A stretch of 28,107 bases of DNA. It comes from Nemertoderma westbladi. Taxonomy: Eukaryota > Xenacoelomorpha > Nemertodermatida > Nemertodermatidae. Position 1 is the stretch's first letter; each line of letters begins with the position of its first letter. This document shows positions 1-10,089 of this stretch, piece after piece. The DNA lies in the NCBI GenBank assembly GCA_032718475.1, contig JAUCBJ010000183.1, positions 1 through 28,107 on the forward strand. The letters are read 5' to 3'. Under the pieces are notes generated by a model that was given only the letters and a program-made list of their open reading frames with translations, searched no databases and was not told the origin of the DNA. The position numbers were made by a program, and so were the translations under genes.

Positions 1-110
1 TGGCGGAGAAGATGTATAAAGAGTTACGTCAAGGGTTTACGCAAGAACAGGAGCACCAGGCGCCATTCAACCGATATGGGGCCAAAACTTTAACCTGTTT
101 GGAGTGGAGA

Positions 111-476
111 GTATGGCTAGGAGTACAGCCAAGCTTGCTAAATCCAAGGCGGATCCAAACGTCACGCGACAGCGATTGGACGCTTATAACAAACAGCGGA
201 GGAGTTACGCGCGGAGTTCAAAGCGTTGTACCCCTACGATGCGTTATGCGACGCCAGCGACGTTTGCGAGAACCCCGAGCTGATATTAGCGCGTTGCCCA
301 AACCACCAAAGTCTGCGTTACCAAGAAGGCGGTCGTTTCATCTCCCGTCGTCCCCTTTCCTAGCGTTTTGGAACCACCGACAACTCGACGCCGAAGTCCG
401 AGCCCAGTTCGACCTCGACCACCACCCAATCGCAATAGAGGACGTGGACGAGCCCGGTCGGCCAAGGAATAGGAAA
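111..476 (+). pseudogene. Coding-like remnant, unrecognised, broken frames
   Basis: I do not recognise this sequence. It is clearly less AT-rich than what follows, and all three plus-strand frames stay open for long spans. Coding-like stretches change frame: one starts at the ATG at about 114, another runs through about 200-360, and a third, rich in Pro, Arg and Ser with a Gly-Arg-Gly-Arg stretch near its end, runs to the stop near 470. Two frame changes in under 400 bases suggest a decayed gene, possibly the end of a retroelement Gag-like or other basic-tailed protein, but no diagnostic motif (zinc knuckle, protease, reverse transcriptase) is visible. It may begin before the window. It could also be a GC-richer repeat with no coding history. 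Confidence 0.22.
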
Positions 477-483
477 GCGAGAA

Positions 484-590
484 GAAAGGATATTATATTC
501 AGATATTATATTTGGATGTTATATTGGATATTTATATTGGATATTTTATATTTGGATATTATATTTGGGTATTTATATCGGACGTTGGGT
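484..590. repeat. AT-rich short tandem repeat
   Basis: Imperfect tandem copies of a TTGGATATTATAT-like word, about 10-13 bases each, repeat eight or so times. The block follows the coding-like remnant directly. It is low-complexity minisatellite-type DNA. Confidence 0.6.
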
Positions 591-819
591 TTGGAAGAAC
601 GAGATATGGAAAGGAAGGCTTGCGAGCCTACCGTTAGCAATTGATGCTCAGGAGAAGATATCCAGACCAGCAGGACGAACTATTAGATCGTCAGGAGGAC
701 CTTTTAAGACTCATTTGGAAGTTATTAGCGCATTATGTTTATATTATATTTGGACAGATTTAATTTGGTGAAGGTTTATTATGTATATTTACAATATATA
801 AAGATTTATCGAAAGAATT

Positions 820-895
820 TGATTTATTTGTTTGATTTGTTTGATTTATTTGTTCTGATTTGTTTAATTTGTTTATCTTGATAACCGAAAGCCTT
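820..895. repeat. TTGATTTGTT-type low-complexity repeat
   Basis: Imperfect repeats of TTTGATTTG/TTTGATTTATTTG make up this stretch. It is simple sequence, and no gene is visible between 600 and 1200. Confidence 0.5.
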
Positions 896-1248
896 TTTTT
901 TGTATTTTAGGCACTAAAGTTAATTCGTAAATTTGTATTTGTATGTACGATCGATTGTATTTACGCCGTATCTGCAATATTAAGTATGCAATAATTAGAT
1001 AGTGATTATATTTTATATTTTAGGCCCTACCAGTAAATTTAGAAATAGTTTGTAGATATTTTATATTTTGATTGGTGAAAACAGTCTTACTTACTGTTTT
1101 CATGGAGCGGTGATGAATTATTTCACTATAAGATAGCATTTGTAGTTTAACTTTAACGTAAAAACTTTTGAAAATCCGACGTATTTTGATTAAGTTACAG
1201 TAATGTAATATGCCTATTCATATTTGTACACATAAAACCCTTAGGTAC

Positions 1249-1320
1249 TCTCGTGGCGTAGTGGTCAGATGGTTAAGGCGTTGGTTACATTACGTAGGTT
1301 ACGTGTTCGAATCCCAGTCG
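1249..1320 (+). mobile_element. tRNA-like head of a possible SINE
   Basis: The stretch contains a TGGCGTAGTGG...GGTTAAGGCG segment resembling the A box and D arm of Ser/Leu-type tRNAs. About 45 bases later comes GTTCGAATCCC, a near-perfect RNA polymerase III B box. The T stem does not pair well and no convincing anticodon arm forms, so this is not a functional tRNA. A tRNA-derived SINE head or decayed tRNA copy is the best reading. No SINE tail was identified. Confidence 0.4.
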
Positions 1321-1388
1321 GGAAATTTGTATTTTGGGGCCATTTATTTTCGTGTGGTGCTAATTGGTAGGCCAATGAGAAGCGTACA

Positions 1389-1623
1389 GCGTAGCGAATA
1401 ATGAGCCAGGCCAATCATAGGGCATAAATTATCTTATTGCTCAAATGTGAGGCAGTGGAAAATTCTGTTAGGATTCCATGTCCCAGATTTAGTGTAAGGG
1501 CCGGACTGCGTTGAACGATGAGCTGGGCCAATCATAGAGCACGAAGCACTTCATTGCTCAATGGTGAAGCTGTGGAAAATTCTGTTTAGTTTCCATGTGC
1601 AATTTCTAGTATAAAAAGGCCGG
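1389..1623 (+). repeat. Two-copy tandem repeat (about 118 bp) with CCAAT boxes
   Basis: Two diverged tandem copies occupy 1389-1507 and 1508-1623. Both contain GCCAATCATAG near their start, a TTATTGCTCAA/TCATTGCTCAA block, GTGGAAAATTCTGTT in the middle, and GGCCGG at the end. CCAAT boxes lie at 1411-1415 and 1528-1532, with a further one at 1372-1376 just upstream. The second copy has a TATA box where the first reads AGTGTAAG. The architecture resembles a duplicated promoter or the U3 region of an LTR, but no LTR partner, primer binding site or coding region was found. Confidence 0.5.
1610..1617 (+). promoter_or_regulatory. TATA box after duplicated CCAAT modules
   Basis: TATAAAAA sits 78 bases downstream of the CCAAT box at 1528-1532, which is a plausible RNA polymerase II promoter spacing. 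Transcription would start near 1640. No coding sequence is recognisable downstream, so it may serve a noncoding or repeat-derived transcript, or may be inactive. Confidence 0.35.
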
Positions 1624-2249
1624 TTTGCCTTCGGTTATCACCTTATATTATGTCACTTCTTACCACTTTGTAAAACTCTTACTTTTGTAAAATTAGTTTA
1701 TTCGGTTTCTTGTTGAAACTTCGTTTGATAAATCCTTTTGTAAAACTGTAAATATACTGCAATTTCCTGACATGTTTTCTTTTGGTCCGACTTCGGGACA
1801 GCCGAACACCAGGGAGATGGCAGCCTAGATCGTTAGGCCGTAAGCAACGCAGGGAAGGGATGTCCACAACACGCTAGCGCCCACATTTGGATTGACCGCG
1901 CACCCCCTTTGCCCTTCGAAATACTCCACTTGCTATGCAGCGCCCGCTTTGTGAGAAGGTAAGACTTTGTTCGACGCCCTTGCCCGCCGTAAGACCTATA
2001 GATCAGGGTAAGCGTGACACCGCACTGGACGCCGCAAATTTAGGATCAAATAATTATATCCAGACACCCCCCCCCTTCTTGTCAGTCCTACGAACCCCTG
2101 GGTTAACCTGTACTTCCTACAGGTGCGAACTATTGCCATTCGTCAGTACGCGAGTACACATTAGGTACGGACAGCATACGTTCCATAATTTAGTGATTCA
2201 TAGCACTGACTGTTTGGTACCGGTTCGCTTTGTAGAACGTACATTAGTA

Positions 2250-2270
2250 CCCCCCCCCCCCCCCCCCCCC
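2250..2270. repeat. Poly-C tract (21 C)
   Basis: There are twenty-one consecutive cytosines. A second run of nine C lies near 2067-2075. Tracts of this kind recur in the window as poly-G near 8901 and 14381. The surrounding 1700-2870 region has no gene I can support. Confidence 0.9.
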
Positions 2271-2877
2271 TTGTCTGGAGTTAGCTATTTGATCAGGCAA
2301 GGAGCATTTCTGCTACCGGCACACTGCTTGGCCTAGGGAGGTTTATTAATATCCTACCGCGCCTTGCCACGTACTGATAGGTATTGCTGCTAACTACCGC
2401 AGCAACAAAGTTCTAGAATTAAATTAGTATACCAGATCAGCTAACGTACGGTAGCGATTAACCCCTATTCTTATCTTACAACCAGAATCTGGTATTAGTG
2501 CCGATCACGGGTGTAGTTACTAACACTGTGGTTGCCCATTGGGTTGTGGATAGGAAGGAGAGAGCTTTGACGTCATTCGTGAGTATAAAGTTCTACAAAC
2601 GCGACTAGTTTATTTTAGTAGCTAGCGCACGGTATCATTTTAGTCAGAAAATCACTAAAACCTAGTAAAGGAATTACACGAAATTGTTTTATTTGTAACA
2701 CACCCACACACACACGCCCTAAAACATATTGCCCTTAAAGTTCTACTAGCTATAGCGTACTATACATTACTTTAGGTGGAAATTATCTGTATTTGTAAAA
2801 TTAGGATCTGATTTAGTTGCGGCAAAATAAGGAGTATTTCACTTTCGTTATTAAACTGTTGTTTGTCTGGACAACGG

Positions 2878-2970
2878 TATTGTTACATTTAGGCCTGACC
2901 TTTTAGACTGATTTCGTACAGGGGGATCAGTTATTGTTACATTTAGGCACGACCCCTTTTCGACTGATTT
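2878..2970. repeat. Direct repeat, 54-bp period
   Basis: A roughly 38-bp unit beginning TATTGTTACATTTAGGC and ending CGACTGATTT/AGACTGATTT occurs at 2878-2914 and 2932-2970. A further word, TTTAGGACTGTCAGTG, occurs just after the second copy and again near 3057. The region looks locally duplicated. No gene is evident between 2340 and 3380. Confidence 0.55.
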
Positions 2971-3387
2971 AGGACTGTCAGTGTTGTTACGCTAGGTCTG
3001 TTAACCCACTAGCTCGTATATAAACCATATAAATCACACCGCGGCAAGTTACTGTATTTAGGACTGTCAGTGATAGTTAGGATTCGCTGCGCGGGGATTG
3101 TTTTCCCGTGAGTTTGGTCTGTTACTGTAACTGTACATCTGCCTCACCGGTTAGAGGACAGGTATCCTTCTGTCTAGTACGTAGGCATTCGACCCGCTCA
3201 CGTACATAGAATAGATACAAGGCTCTGTTCCTCGCCAGTAGTCGTTTGTGTACTATATCTGTTTGTTTAGATATCCTGGACTGGGATTTGTTGTCAGATA
3301 CTGTACAAGCCCGTATACATTACTAGAGTCTCATAGTAAGATACATCGTTACTAGGATCTGGTAAGCGGTATACTACTGGACCCTTA

Positions 3388-3855
3388 CAGGTGTTATAGG
3401 TGTAACCCTTGATGTCTTCTGGGCCAATTTGCGCATTCAGGTCACCAGCAATGACTTTAACATTGTGTTTCGGGATGTCCTTAATAAGTCCAGTCAGTTC
3501 TTCATAAAACTTGACTGCTTGTTCTGGCTCTGATGCATTGGTTGGACTGTAGCAACATATAACTGTTGTTTTGGGATTCCCATCAAATGTTGCGATCATA
3601 ACCCTGGAATTTATAGATTCGATGTTGTTTAGGGTCTTAAGTGCAAATGGGCTTAGCAGAATTCCTACTCCACCAATTGATGCATTGGCCGAGTTCTTAC
3701 TGCTGAGCTTGTTACTAACGTCCATCCATTTCCAATGTCATTGTACTTCATGGCAGTGTCTTCATGACAAATCCGATGTTCTTGGATGCAGATGATGTCG
3801 ATGTTATATTCCATTGCCAGAGCGACCATGTCACCCTGTTTGCTCTGTGCTTTCT
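3388..3855 (-). pseudogene. LINE endonuclease (EEP/APE-like) fragment
   Basis: Read on the minus strand, this is part of the apurinic-like endonuclease domain of a non-LTR retrotransposon. In order it shows an IQEHR motif (about 3770), GGVGILLS (about 3665), a VICCYSPTN strand (about 3545) and GDLNAQIG (about 3435), which carries Asp and Asn catalytic positions typical of the exonuclease-endonuclease-phosphatase fold. A one-base frame change lies near 3690-3720, between the GWTLVTSS part and the NSANASIGG part. Similarity stops near 3390, after a YTYN motif. No reverse transcriptase follows, so this is a dead fragment. It plausibly belongs to the same family as the copy at 16.3-18.3 kb, but the two do not overlap, so this is inference. 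Confidence 0.8.
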
Positions 3856-4810
3856 TAGATATTTAAGAGTATATTTAAATTTATTTAAATATAAAAAACA
3901 ATATGCAAAATACAGTAGTGTAGGCCTAAAAGCCGTTTTGACTAAAACTATTAAATTTATAGAGCCAATCAATATGTTATATATTTTTTGTCTGATGCAT
4001 CATGTCTCGGTCTCTTTTGTCCTGCTAAATTTCAGCTGAGGCTATATTTTGTACCAAAACAAAAAATAATAGAAAATAGGAGACAAAATAATGACAAAAG
4101 CAGACAGACAGACAACATAGTCTAATTAATTTATTATTACTAATTATTATATATAGTATATCTTCGCTCACATTTGAGTAATGGTGTAGGCGTAATATAT
4201 CTAATGAAATAAATACACACATTTGTTGGTCCAAAAAGATACTAAAAGAACTCAAACTAACCAATAGATTTTGGCCAATAGATTTTGACTCACTCTACTC
4301 TAGGACCAAATTTGCCAGCAGTGGATCTATATTGTCATTTTGAACAGATTTTGTCCACCTTGCTTTGTTGTTTTGTTGCTTTGTTGCTTGTCCTTGAATA
4401 TATTCTTAATTTCATTCAGTCAAAGTTAATTCTAATTAATATGATTAGGATGGAAGGTCATATTTGACCAGTTTTATCGCCATAACAAACTGTTTTGTTT
4501 TTTAATATGTTCTGCATATTTTTATAACTTGTAATACAAGATACTAAAAAGTTTTATTCTCTAGGTACTTACTATCAGACTAAATAGGCATTTCCAGGTT
4601 TTTTATTGGAATTTCCAAAGAAACCCTGAAAACCAGGTTTGGGTGTCCCTTCGGATATTAATAAATAAGTCGGTTGTGGACCTAGAAGATCTTTGTAAAG
4701 ATAATGTATTGTGGTTGAGCTGTTCATGCAACTGTAATTAAAGATGTAATATTATGGTTTTGTTCAGAAATGGAAAAAATGAGAAAGCAACTCAAGACTG
4801 CCTGTTCAAT

Positions 4811-4880
4811 ATAATAATAATAATAATAATATATATTTATTTATATAGCGCCAAATTTACATCATTTACGTACTCTAAGG
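4811..4880 (-). mobile_element. L2/SINE-type 3' tail with (ATT)n
   Basis: On the minus strand this ends with GGCGCTATATAAATAAATATAT followed by ATT repeats. It matches the short insertion at 20751-20820 almost base for base over CCTTAGAGTACGTAAATGATG and onward. A GCGCTATATAA box followed by a microsatellite is typical of L2-clade LINE and dependent SINE 3' ends. The 5' limit is not clear; the element may run to about 5175. Confidence 0.65.
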
Positions 4881-4974
4881 CGCTGAAAAACACATAGTAC
4901 ACAGTAATTAATAGTTCGTGACTGCAATGGCAATAGTTATGAAATAAAAATCAACTAAATTAATGTAGTAATTA

Positions 4975-5096
4975 AAAACCAACAATAAAAACATCATAAA
5001 ATATAGTAAAAACAAACAATAAAAACGATCATCGTAAATATAGTAGCATAAAGTAAAAAACAAACAATAAAAAAACGATCTTCGCAAGCATTCCAG
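4975..5096. repeat. A-rich tandem repeat, about three copies
   Basis: Copies share AACAATAAAAAC followed by GATCATCGTAAATATAGTA or a diverged form of it, with a period near 45-55 bases. The block lies inside the inverted repeat, next to the SINE tail, and may be internal sequence of that element. Confidence 0.45.
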
Positions 5097-5190
5097 TGCG
5101 GGTTAAGTTAAAAAGTAATTAATGGCAGAATAGAATATAATGGCAGTGATAATGTAAGTGGATTAGGTGGGAGTGTGAGTGTCAGGGGCT

Positions 5191-5266
5191 AGTGGTTGAG
5201 CTGGTTAGCGCAACTGGTGAGGCCTGATAGGTCGAAACGTACGAATAGCGCTGGTTCAACCCCCGG
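5191..5266 (+). mobile_element. tRNA-like polymerase III box pair (SINE head?)
   Basis: AGTGGTTGAGCTGGTTAGCG resembles an A box region and GGTTCAACCCC (5253-5263) is a good B box. The arms do not fold into a complete cloverleaf. It reads in plus orientation, opposite to the SINE-type tail to its left, so the two are not halves of one simple SINE. Confidence 0.4.
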
Positions 5267-5506
5267 TGACGCGCTTTCTCATTTTTTCCATTACTGAACA
5301 AAACCATACTATTACATCTTTAAAGATTATGTATGAGATTAAATTACTACATCTGCTATTCCGTTGTCAATTTGTCAAAATTTTAAACCTATTGTATTAT
5401 GTAGAACACGTACATGGGGACTTCCCGCACACGTAATTCCAGATGGGCTTTTGCGTAGAGTCATTCGCCCCCTTGCGGTCGACAGATGAACTATAGAAGT
5501 CTCTGT

Positions 5507-5540
<34 letters not shown>

Positions 5541-5569
5541 GGTGTGTGTGTGTGTGTGTGTGTGTGTGT
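5507..5569. repeat. (TG)n microsatellite
   Basis: About 63 bases of TG dinucleotide are interrupted once by GGGGG. It could form Z-DNA, but no functional context is seen. Confidence 0.95.
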
Positions 5570-8500
5570 AGGATTTCTAAACTTTTTATAGACTACAGGT
5601 GTACTAAGTTTGGTACCATTTCACCAAAGATTGACTGACTTAGTAGCGTTCAAACATTTTATACAACGACGACAGACGGGTCCACTAATTATACCATTAC
5701 GCTAAGGCTCACCTGGACTTCGTGGCTCGCCCCACACTACCAGCTTTCTAAGGAATAAACTGCAAATTGTACATTTACTGAGTTTCCATTTCATCGCAAC
5801 TAATCGCCACTTAAACCAACATCTAAGATAGAATAGGCCAAGTGGTTTTAAGAAGATCCAATGAATCTTAACAGAACATATTAACTTTATTTTCTTTCAC
5901 ATGATAAAAATGGAAAAAGCATGATTTTAAGAATATGGCTTTTTTATTTTAAATTTATTATCAGAAAAAAAATATAAATAGTGATCGTCGCAAGATCCTA
6001 AGCCGAATAAAGTCACCCCACCCCGTTCCGGGTTAGCAGTTCTGAATTTTTATTGGAAGAAAAGTAACCATTCCGAGTCAATGATTGAATGGCTAGTTCA
6101 ACAATTTCAAAGCAACAAAAACAAACCCGATTCATTGAACATTTCGTACCTCTTAAACAGTCGTTTCAAGCTAATCAAATGATGTAACTGAGCGAGATAA
6201 TTAATTTCGCGACTGTGTTTGAGGCTTAAATAAATCTTTTGGGATGTGTGTGGGCCTGTGTGCCTCGTCCCGCTTGTGTTTGACTGTGTTTGACTGTGTG
6301 CCTATTTTAGTAACATCCCTAATCAACGGTTTTCGCCCTGCAGCCATTAATTGGATAGGTGTTTGCTAGCGTGGACAGCGCCTGAACTAAAAAATATTAT
6401 TAATTAAAGCATAAACAATATATATTATTAAATATAGAATCGCATTACATTGTAGAAAAATAGAGTTAGAAAAAAGCGTAATAAAAATTCTACCCTATTC
6501 TAGCGCCACGGTTTATATCCTACCGGCTGTCTGACTGAAATGGTCGCACTCGCACCGTTGGGGGCCTAACATCATCGTATATCCGGTACCTCTACCATTT
6601 CGAATCGACAGCTCAAGTCTTCCTTCGTTACATTCATTCACCTTCGTCCATTATCACGCGAATAACTTCTTTCGCCGCAAGTTAGGCTCCCATATTTTAC
6701 ATAAAAAAAACATACATAGACCAAAAAATAGAAAATAAATACAAATTACAGAAAACCATTACAGTAACGGTAGTATAACGAAGAGATCATGCACGAAAAA
6801 CCGAGCGGATTAAATCTCCACGTTTAAACTTTGTAAATAATAAATTATTGTTAAATACGTTTGTTCATTCACACATGGAATAATAAAATTTAGACACTTT
6901 GAATAAAATATCAAATTTTAAGTAAAAGGCACAATAACATAAATTAGCACCCAAATAACATCATATAATAATTTTATTTCATTAGAAACTTTACAGATTC
7001 CATTACAGTACTCCTCCACTGCCATTAATTAAAATTAAAGCACAAAATATATCACCTTATAGGGTGATAAAGTAACCAATGAAAATTCAACACGTATATT
7101 TTTACATTTATTTTCCATATTTGCCCTTCCATTATAATGGATTTAATCATTAATTAGGAATAATTAAACTTTGAATAAAACAACATACGAATAGTGCAGT
7201 ATTGTATCCCGCACATAACTAGTGTGGGATATTTATTAAATATTATAACAATAATTAATTAATTACAACAATTACACTTACCGTCTTAATAAATATACTG
7301 TTAAATATGCATTATTGTGTGAGTTATTTGATTGTTAGACATTTTGTTTGATACTGTAAAAATGCATTCTGATGTAGAATAGTATATAATGTAGTAGTGG
7401 GGCAAACAATATTCCAACCAATTTAAACTCTAAAATTATACGATTAACTAAAAACAGCACTTGATAAATAACATATACTAAAAACACCATTACATTAAAT
7501 AATAAATACAGTAGAATCCAAATTATCGTAAAAAAATTACAATAAAATATATATTATAAGCCCTAAACTTTAGATTGTAATTTTCTAAAAGTATGACTCA
7601 TTATTTGCCTATAAAATCACATTAATTTCAAACAAAACCAACCACACTGGAAGCAAAATGATATTGAAACGAAACTTACAGATTAACGAATAGGAATAAT
7701 AATGGAATAATAGCAACATTTCAGACGAAAATATTGATTTGGGTGAGATTCTTGGATAACGGTACATAAGGTAGGCCTAATAGTGATAGAAAAGGGAAGG
7801 ATTGAATTTATTTGGATTTTAATTGTGTCTAACAACTATATGTAGTTTCATATTATTATTACTAAGCCCATCGGATCTGAGTCACACAGTGCATATAAAA
7901 TGACAGATAATATAAAATAGACTAACGGAGAAAAATTCTTAGTGAACTGGCACATTAAACTACACCATGAGAGAATCAGCAATAAACAAAACAGTAAACC
8001 CAAACAGTTCAACTGAACCGTGGGTGTTTAGAGTAGGGCTGACTTGGGTTTCCGTTGTGTTTTGTATTTGTCATGTATATATTAGGATGTAGTTATAGCG
8101 CACCATTTCTGTAGCTTTTTAGCTGTTATTATTTTGTATTACTATTTGGCCTGTTATACTTATTACTGACGATGGGTTTAGTACAAACAATATTGAGTGG
8201 CCCCGCATTGTAATTAGCACCATTTCGGTGAAGACCTAAATAAATAATAATTAATGAAATAATAATTAGTACAATTAAATTAACCTAAACTCTACTTTTC
8301 AGAAGTTATGTAATTAAGAATCGTCCAAAGTTTTTTTGCCCTCCAGTTGGGTGTTCCTCCTATTTGTGTACGGAAGGAATACAGATATACCGGGGTGTAA
8401 TGAGAGAAAGGAAGATAGAGAGACAGAGGGTACCGAGAATGAAGGCAAGGATAAAAGAATATTAATATGTAGGTTGTATTGTGTTAATTCATTATATGGC

Positions 8501-8900
8501 CCTCATGAAGAATGCGATACAATAACACCATTCCTGAAATTATAAGAAATGTGAGTGAAGGTAGAAAATATATAACAATGTATACATTGTAACAAATATT
8601 TCTACGAAAAAAAAACAAAAAAAAACATTATTTACCTCAAAATTTCATTTCTTATTAACAAAAAACTGATTTTTTAATGTTTTTCAGAAATGCAAACGAC
8701 AAATCATATTGTTTTCATCTTTTAGCATTACTCCATATACCTGAGTGGGTTGTTCCGCATCAGGAATTTTTTCGCGCAGAGATGGAACAACCCACACCAT
8801 TATTCCCATGATTTTGGAACTATACCATTCGCATTGTGGGAGTTGTTTTACCTCTAATAATTTACAATATTAACGTTGTGTGAGCTGTTCTGGTAGGCGT
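5570..8900. other. AT-rich gene-poor stretch
   Basis: I see no supportable gene here. The sequence is AT-rich with many short A and T runs and no long open frame with codon structure. A GC-richer island near 6505-6670 and another near 8335-8470 were read in all frames without finding a recognisable domain. The short TGTTTGACTGTG duplication near 6276-6300 is minor. Confidence 0.5.
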
Positions 8901-8917
8901 GGGGGGGGGGGGGGGGG
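8901..8917. repeat. Poly-G tract (17 G)
   Basis: There are seventeen consecutive G in AT-rich DNA. It could form a G-quadruplex. It is also a place where sequencing length errors are common. Confidence 0.9.
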
Positions 8918-9086
8918 AGTTATCTAGGTTTCTTTCTGTTTAGCCTAAATAATTTATAATATTCTTATACTTACAGAATAGGAATTAAACAGATTTCACA
9001 ATGATCCACAAATAATGTAATTAATATCAGCTGTCAATCAAATGTATTTCCTCCATCATCGACTCCCATAGATCCGCGGCCCTCGG

Positions 9087-9094
9087 TGACGTCA
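9087..9094. promoter_or_regulatory. CRE-like palindrome TGACGTCA
   Basis: A perfect cAMP-response-element palindrome sits inside GGTGACGTCACACC in a small GC-rich patch (9060-9110). It lies about 270 bases past the insulin-like stop codon, on the 3' side of that gene. An 8-bp match can arise by chance, so function is unproven. Confidence 0.25.
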
Positions 9095-9360
9095 CACCAA
9101 CGATAGATCGTCTGTTTCTAGAGAAAATCTGTGACGACCTAAACAATACAGCATTTCGTTTGAAATCGAATTTAATTATTTCAACAAAATATTTTCATAT
9201 TAATTCCCTCATTAATTCACCCTGGTTGAAGAAGCTACTGTAGTAATGGTCATAAGATATAAAATAAAAATAATTTAATTATTTGGGAGTCGTTTTGGAT
9301 TTAGAAAATTAATATTATAAATGAAAATCAACATTGAATATCAATGAATTGCTTTTAGGT

Positions 9361-9566
9361 CTAGAACGTAGTGAGTCGTACTAACATTGGACATGATGGT
9401 TCTTCACAGAACATCCGCATTTGATTGTAACTGCAATCTCTATGGCAACACGTCGTCGAGATATCCAATACCGCCGAAGTGCTGCGACGCCTCCGCAGTT
9501 CGGTCGGGGTATTGTTGTATGTCGAATCGTCCAATATTCCCGAACCTACCACCTCTCGAATCGACC
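9361..9566 (-). CDS. Insulin-like peptide precursor, exon 2 (C-peptide end and A chain)
   Basis: The exon opens after a T-rich tract ending TTTTTAG (acceptor AG at 9567-9568), and the split Gly codon restores the frame of exon 1. Joined, the precursor is 141 aa. An Arg-Arg-Arg-Arg furin/prohormone-convertase site (residues 98-101) precedes the A-chain. TCCHRDCSYNQMRMFC (112-127) fits the insulin-family signature CC-x3-C-x8-C with Ser, Gln and an aromatic residue where insulin has Ser, Gln and Tyr. An additional Cys (132) lies in the 14-residue tail before the TAG at 9361-9363. Total cysteines are ten, against six in insulin, so up to two additional disulfides are possible, as seen in some molluscan insulins. 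No dibasic site separates B from C, so either Arg77 is used or a B-C extension is retained as in IGFs. Confidence 0.85.
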
Positions 9567-10089
9567 CTAAAAAATGTTAAAAAAAACCAGAATAATAATA
9601 CGAGGTGTATATGTTTAATTAATATATTAAAACAACTTAGTCTTTAGTTAATGAGTTAAAAAATAAGAAACAAAAAATGTATAACTATTAGTCTACATTT
9701 TTAAACTGACACATAATTCGCGCAAAATATTTGATATATACGAAGTTATATTTAATTACAGTCAATATATTTTAGACCACAAAAAAAAGTAAAAGCAATC
9801 ATATAAACTCGACGAATAATTTTTTGAGGCGCGATTTCCGGCGAGCCCTAAGGTAACATTATCCTAGCAGTGAACCGTCTAGCGTTGTTTTAATGTCGAA
9901 AATGTTTCAAAGACTATAACTATTTGATTTGTCTCAATAATTGATAAAGTGAACAAAATTTGAGAGGAGTTTCGCAGAGTACAAGAGATTGCATCTCATG
10001 CTGTAAGGGTCCAGGAACCTTTATGTCACTACGTGTGCTCCACCTACTTACTTAAAATAAACAACTAGGTACAACAACAAATTTTTTAC
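9567..10089 (-). other. Phase 1 intron of the insulin-like gene
   Basis: The intron is 523 bases. Its donor is GTAAAA after CAG, and its acceptor TTTTTTTTAACATTTTTTAG is preceded by a long T run. Both fit GT-AG consensus. The intron is AT-rich, unlike the two exons it separates. Confidence 0.75.

Larger units (their letters stand above)
4738..5323. repeat. Long inverted repeat, 51-bp arms
   Basis: The left arm (4738-4788) and right arm (5273-5323) are reverse complements, with only two mismatches in 51 bases. Both contain GGTTTTGTTC and GGAAAAAATGAGAAAGC in the left-arm orientation. The 484-bp interior contains an L2/SINE-type 3' tail in minus orientation and a tRNA-like box pair in plus orientation. 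A short GGTTGAGCTG...CAACTG word is also repeated in direct orientation, just before the left arm (about 4712) and inside near the right arm (about 5194). Confidence 0.85.

Noticed and set aside
1245-1325. Functional tRNA gene (Ser/Leu-like)
   Set aside because: The A and B boxes are present, but the T stem and anticodon arm do not pair, so I call it a SINE head or decayed tRNA copy.
1935-2336. 133-aa open frame
   Set aside because: It contains poly-Pro encoded by the poly-C run and has no domain or conserved motif; probably chance.
9387-9647. Plus-strand open frame over exon 2
   Set aside because: It is the antisense shadow of the A-chain exon and has no recognisable domain.
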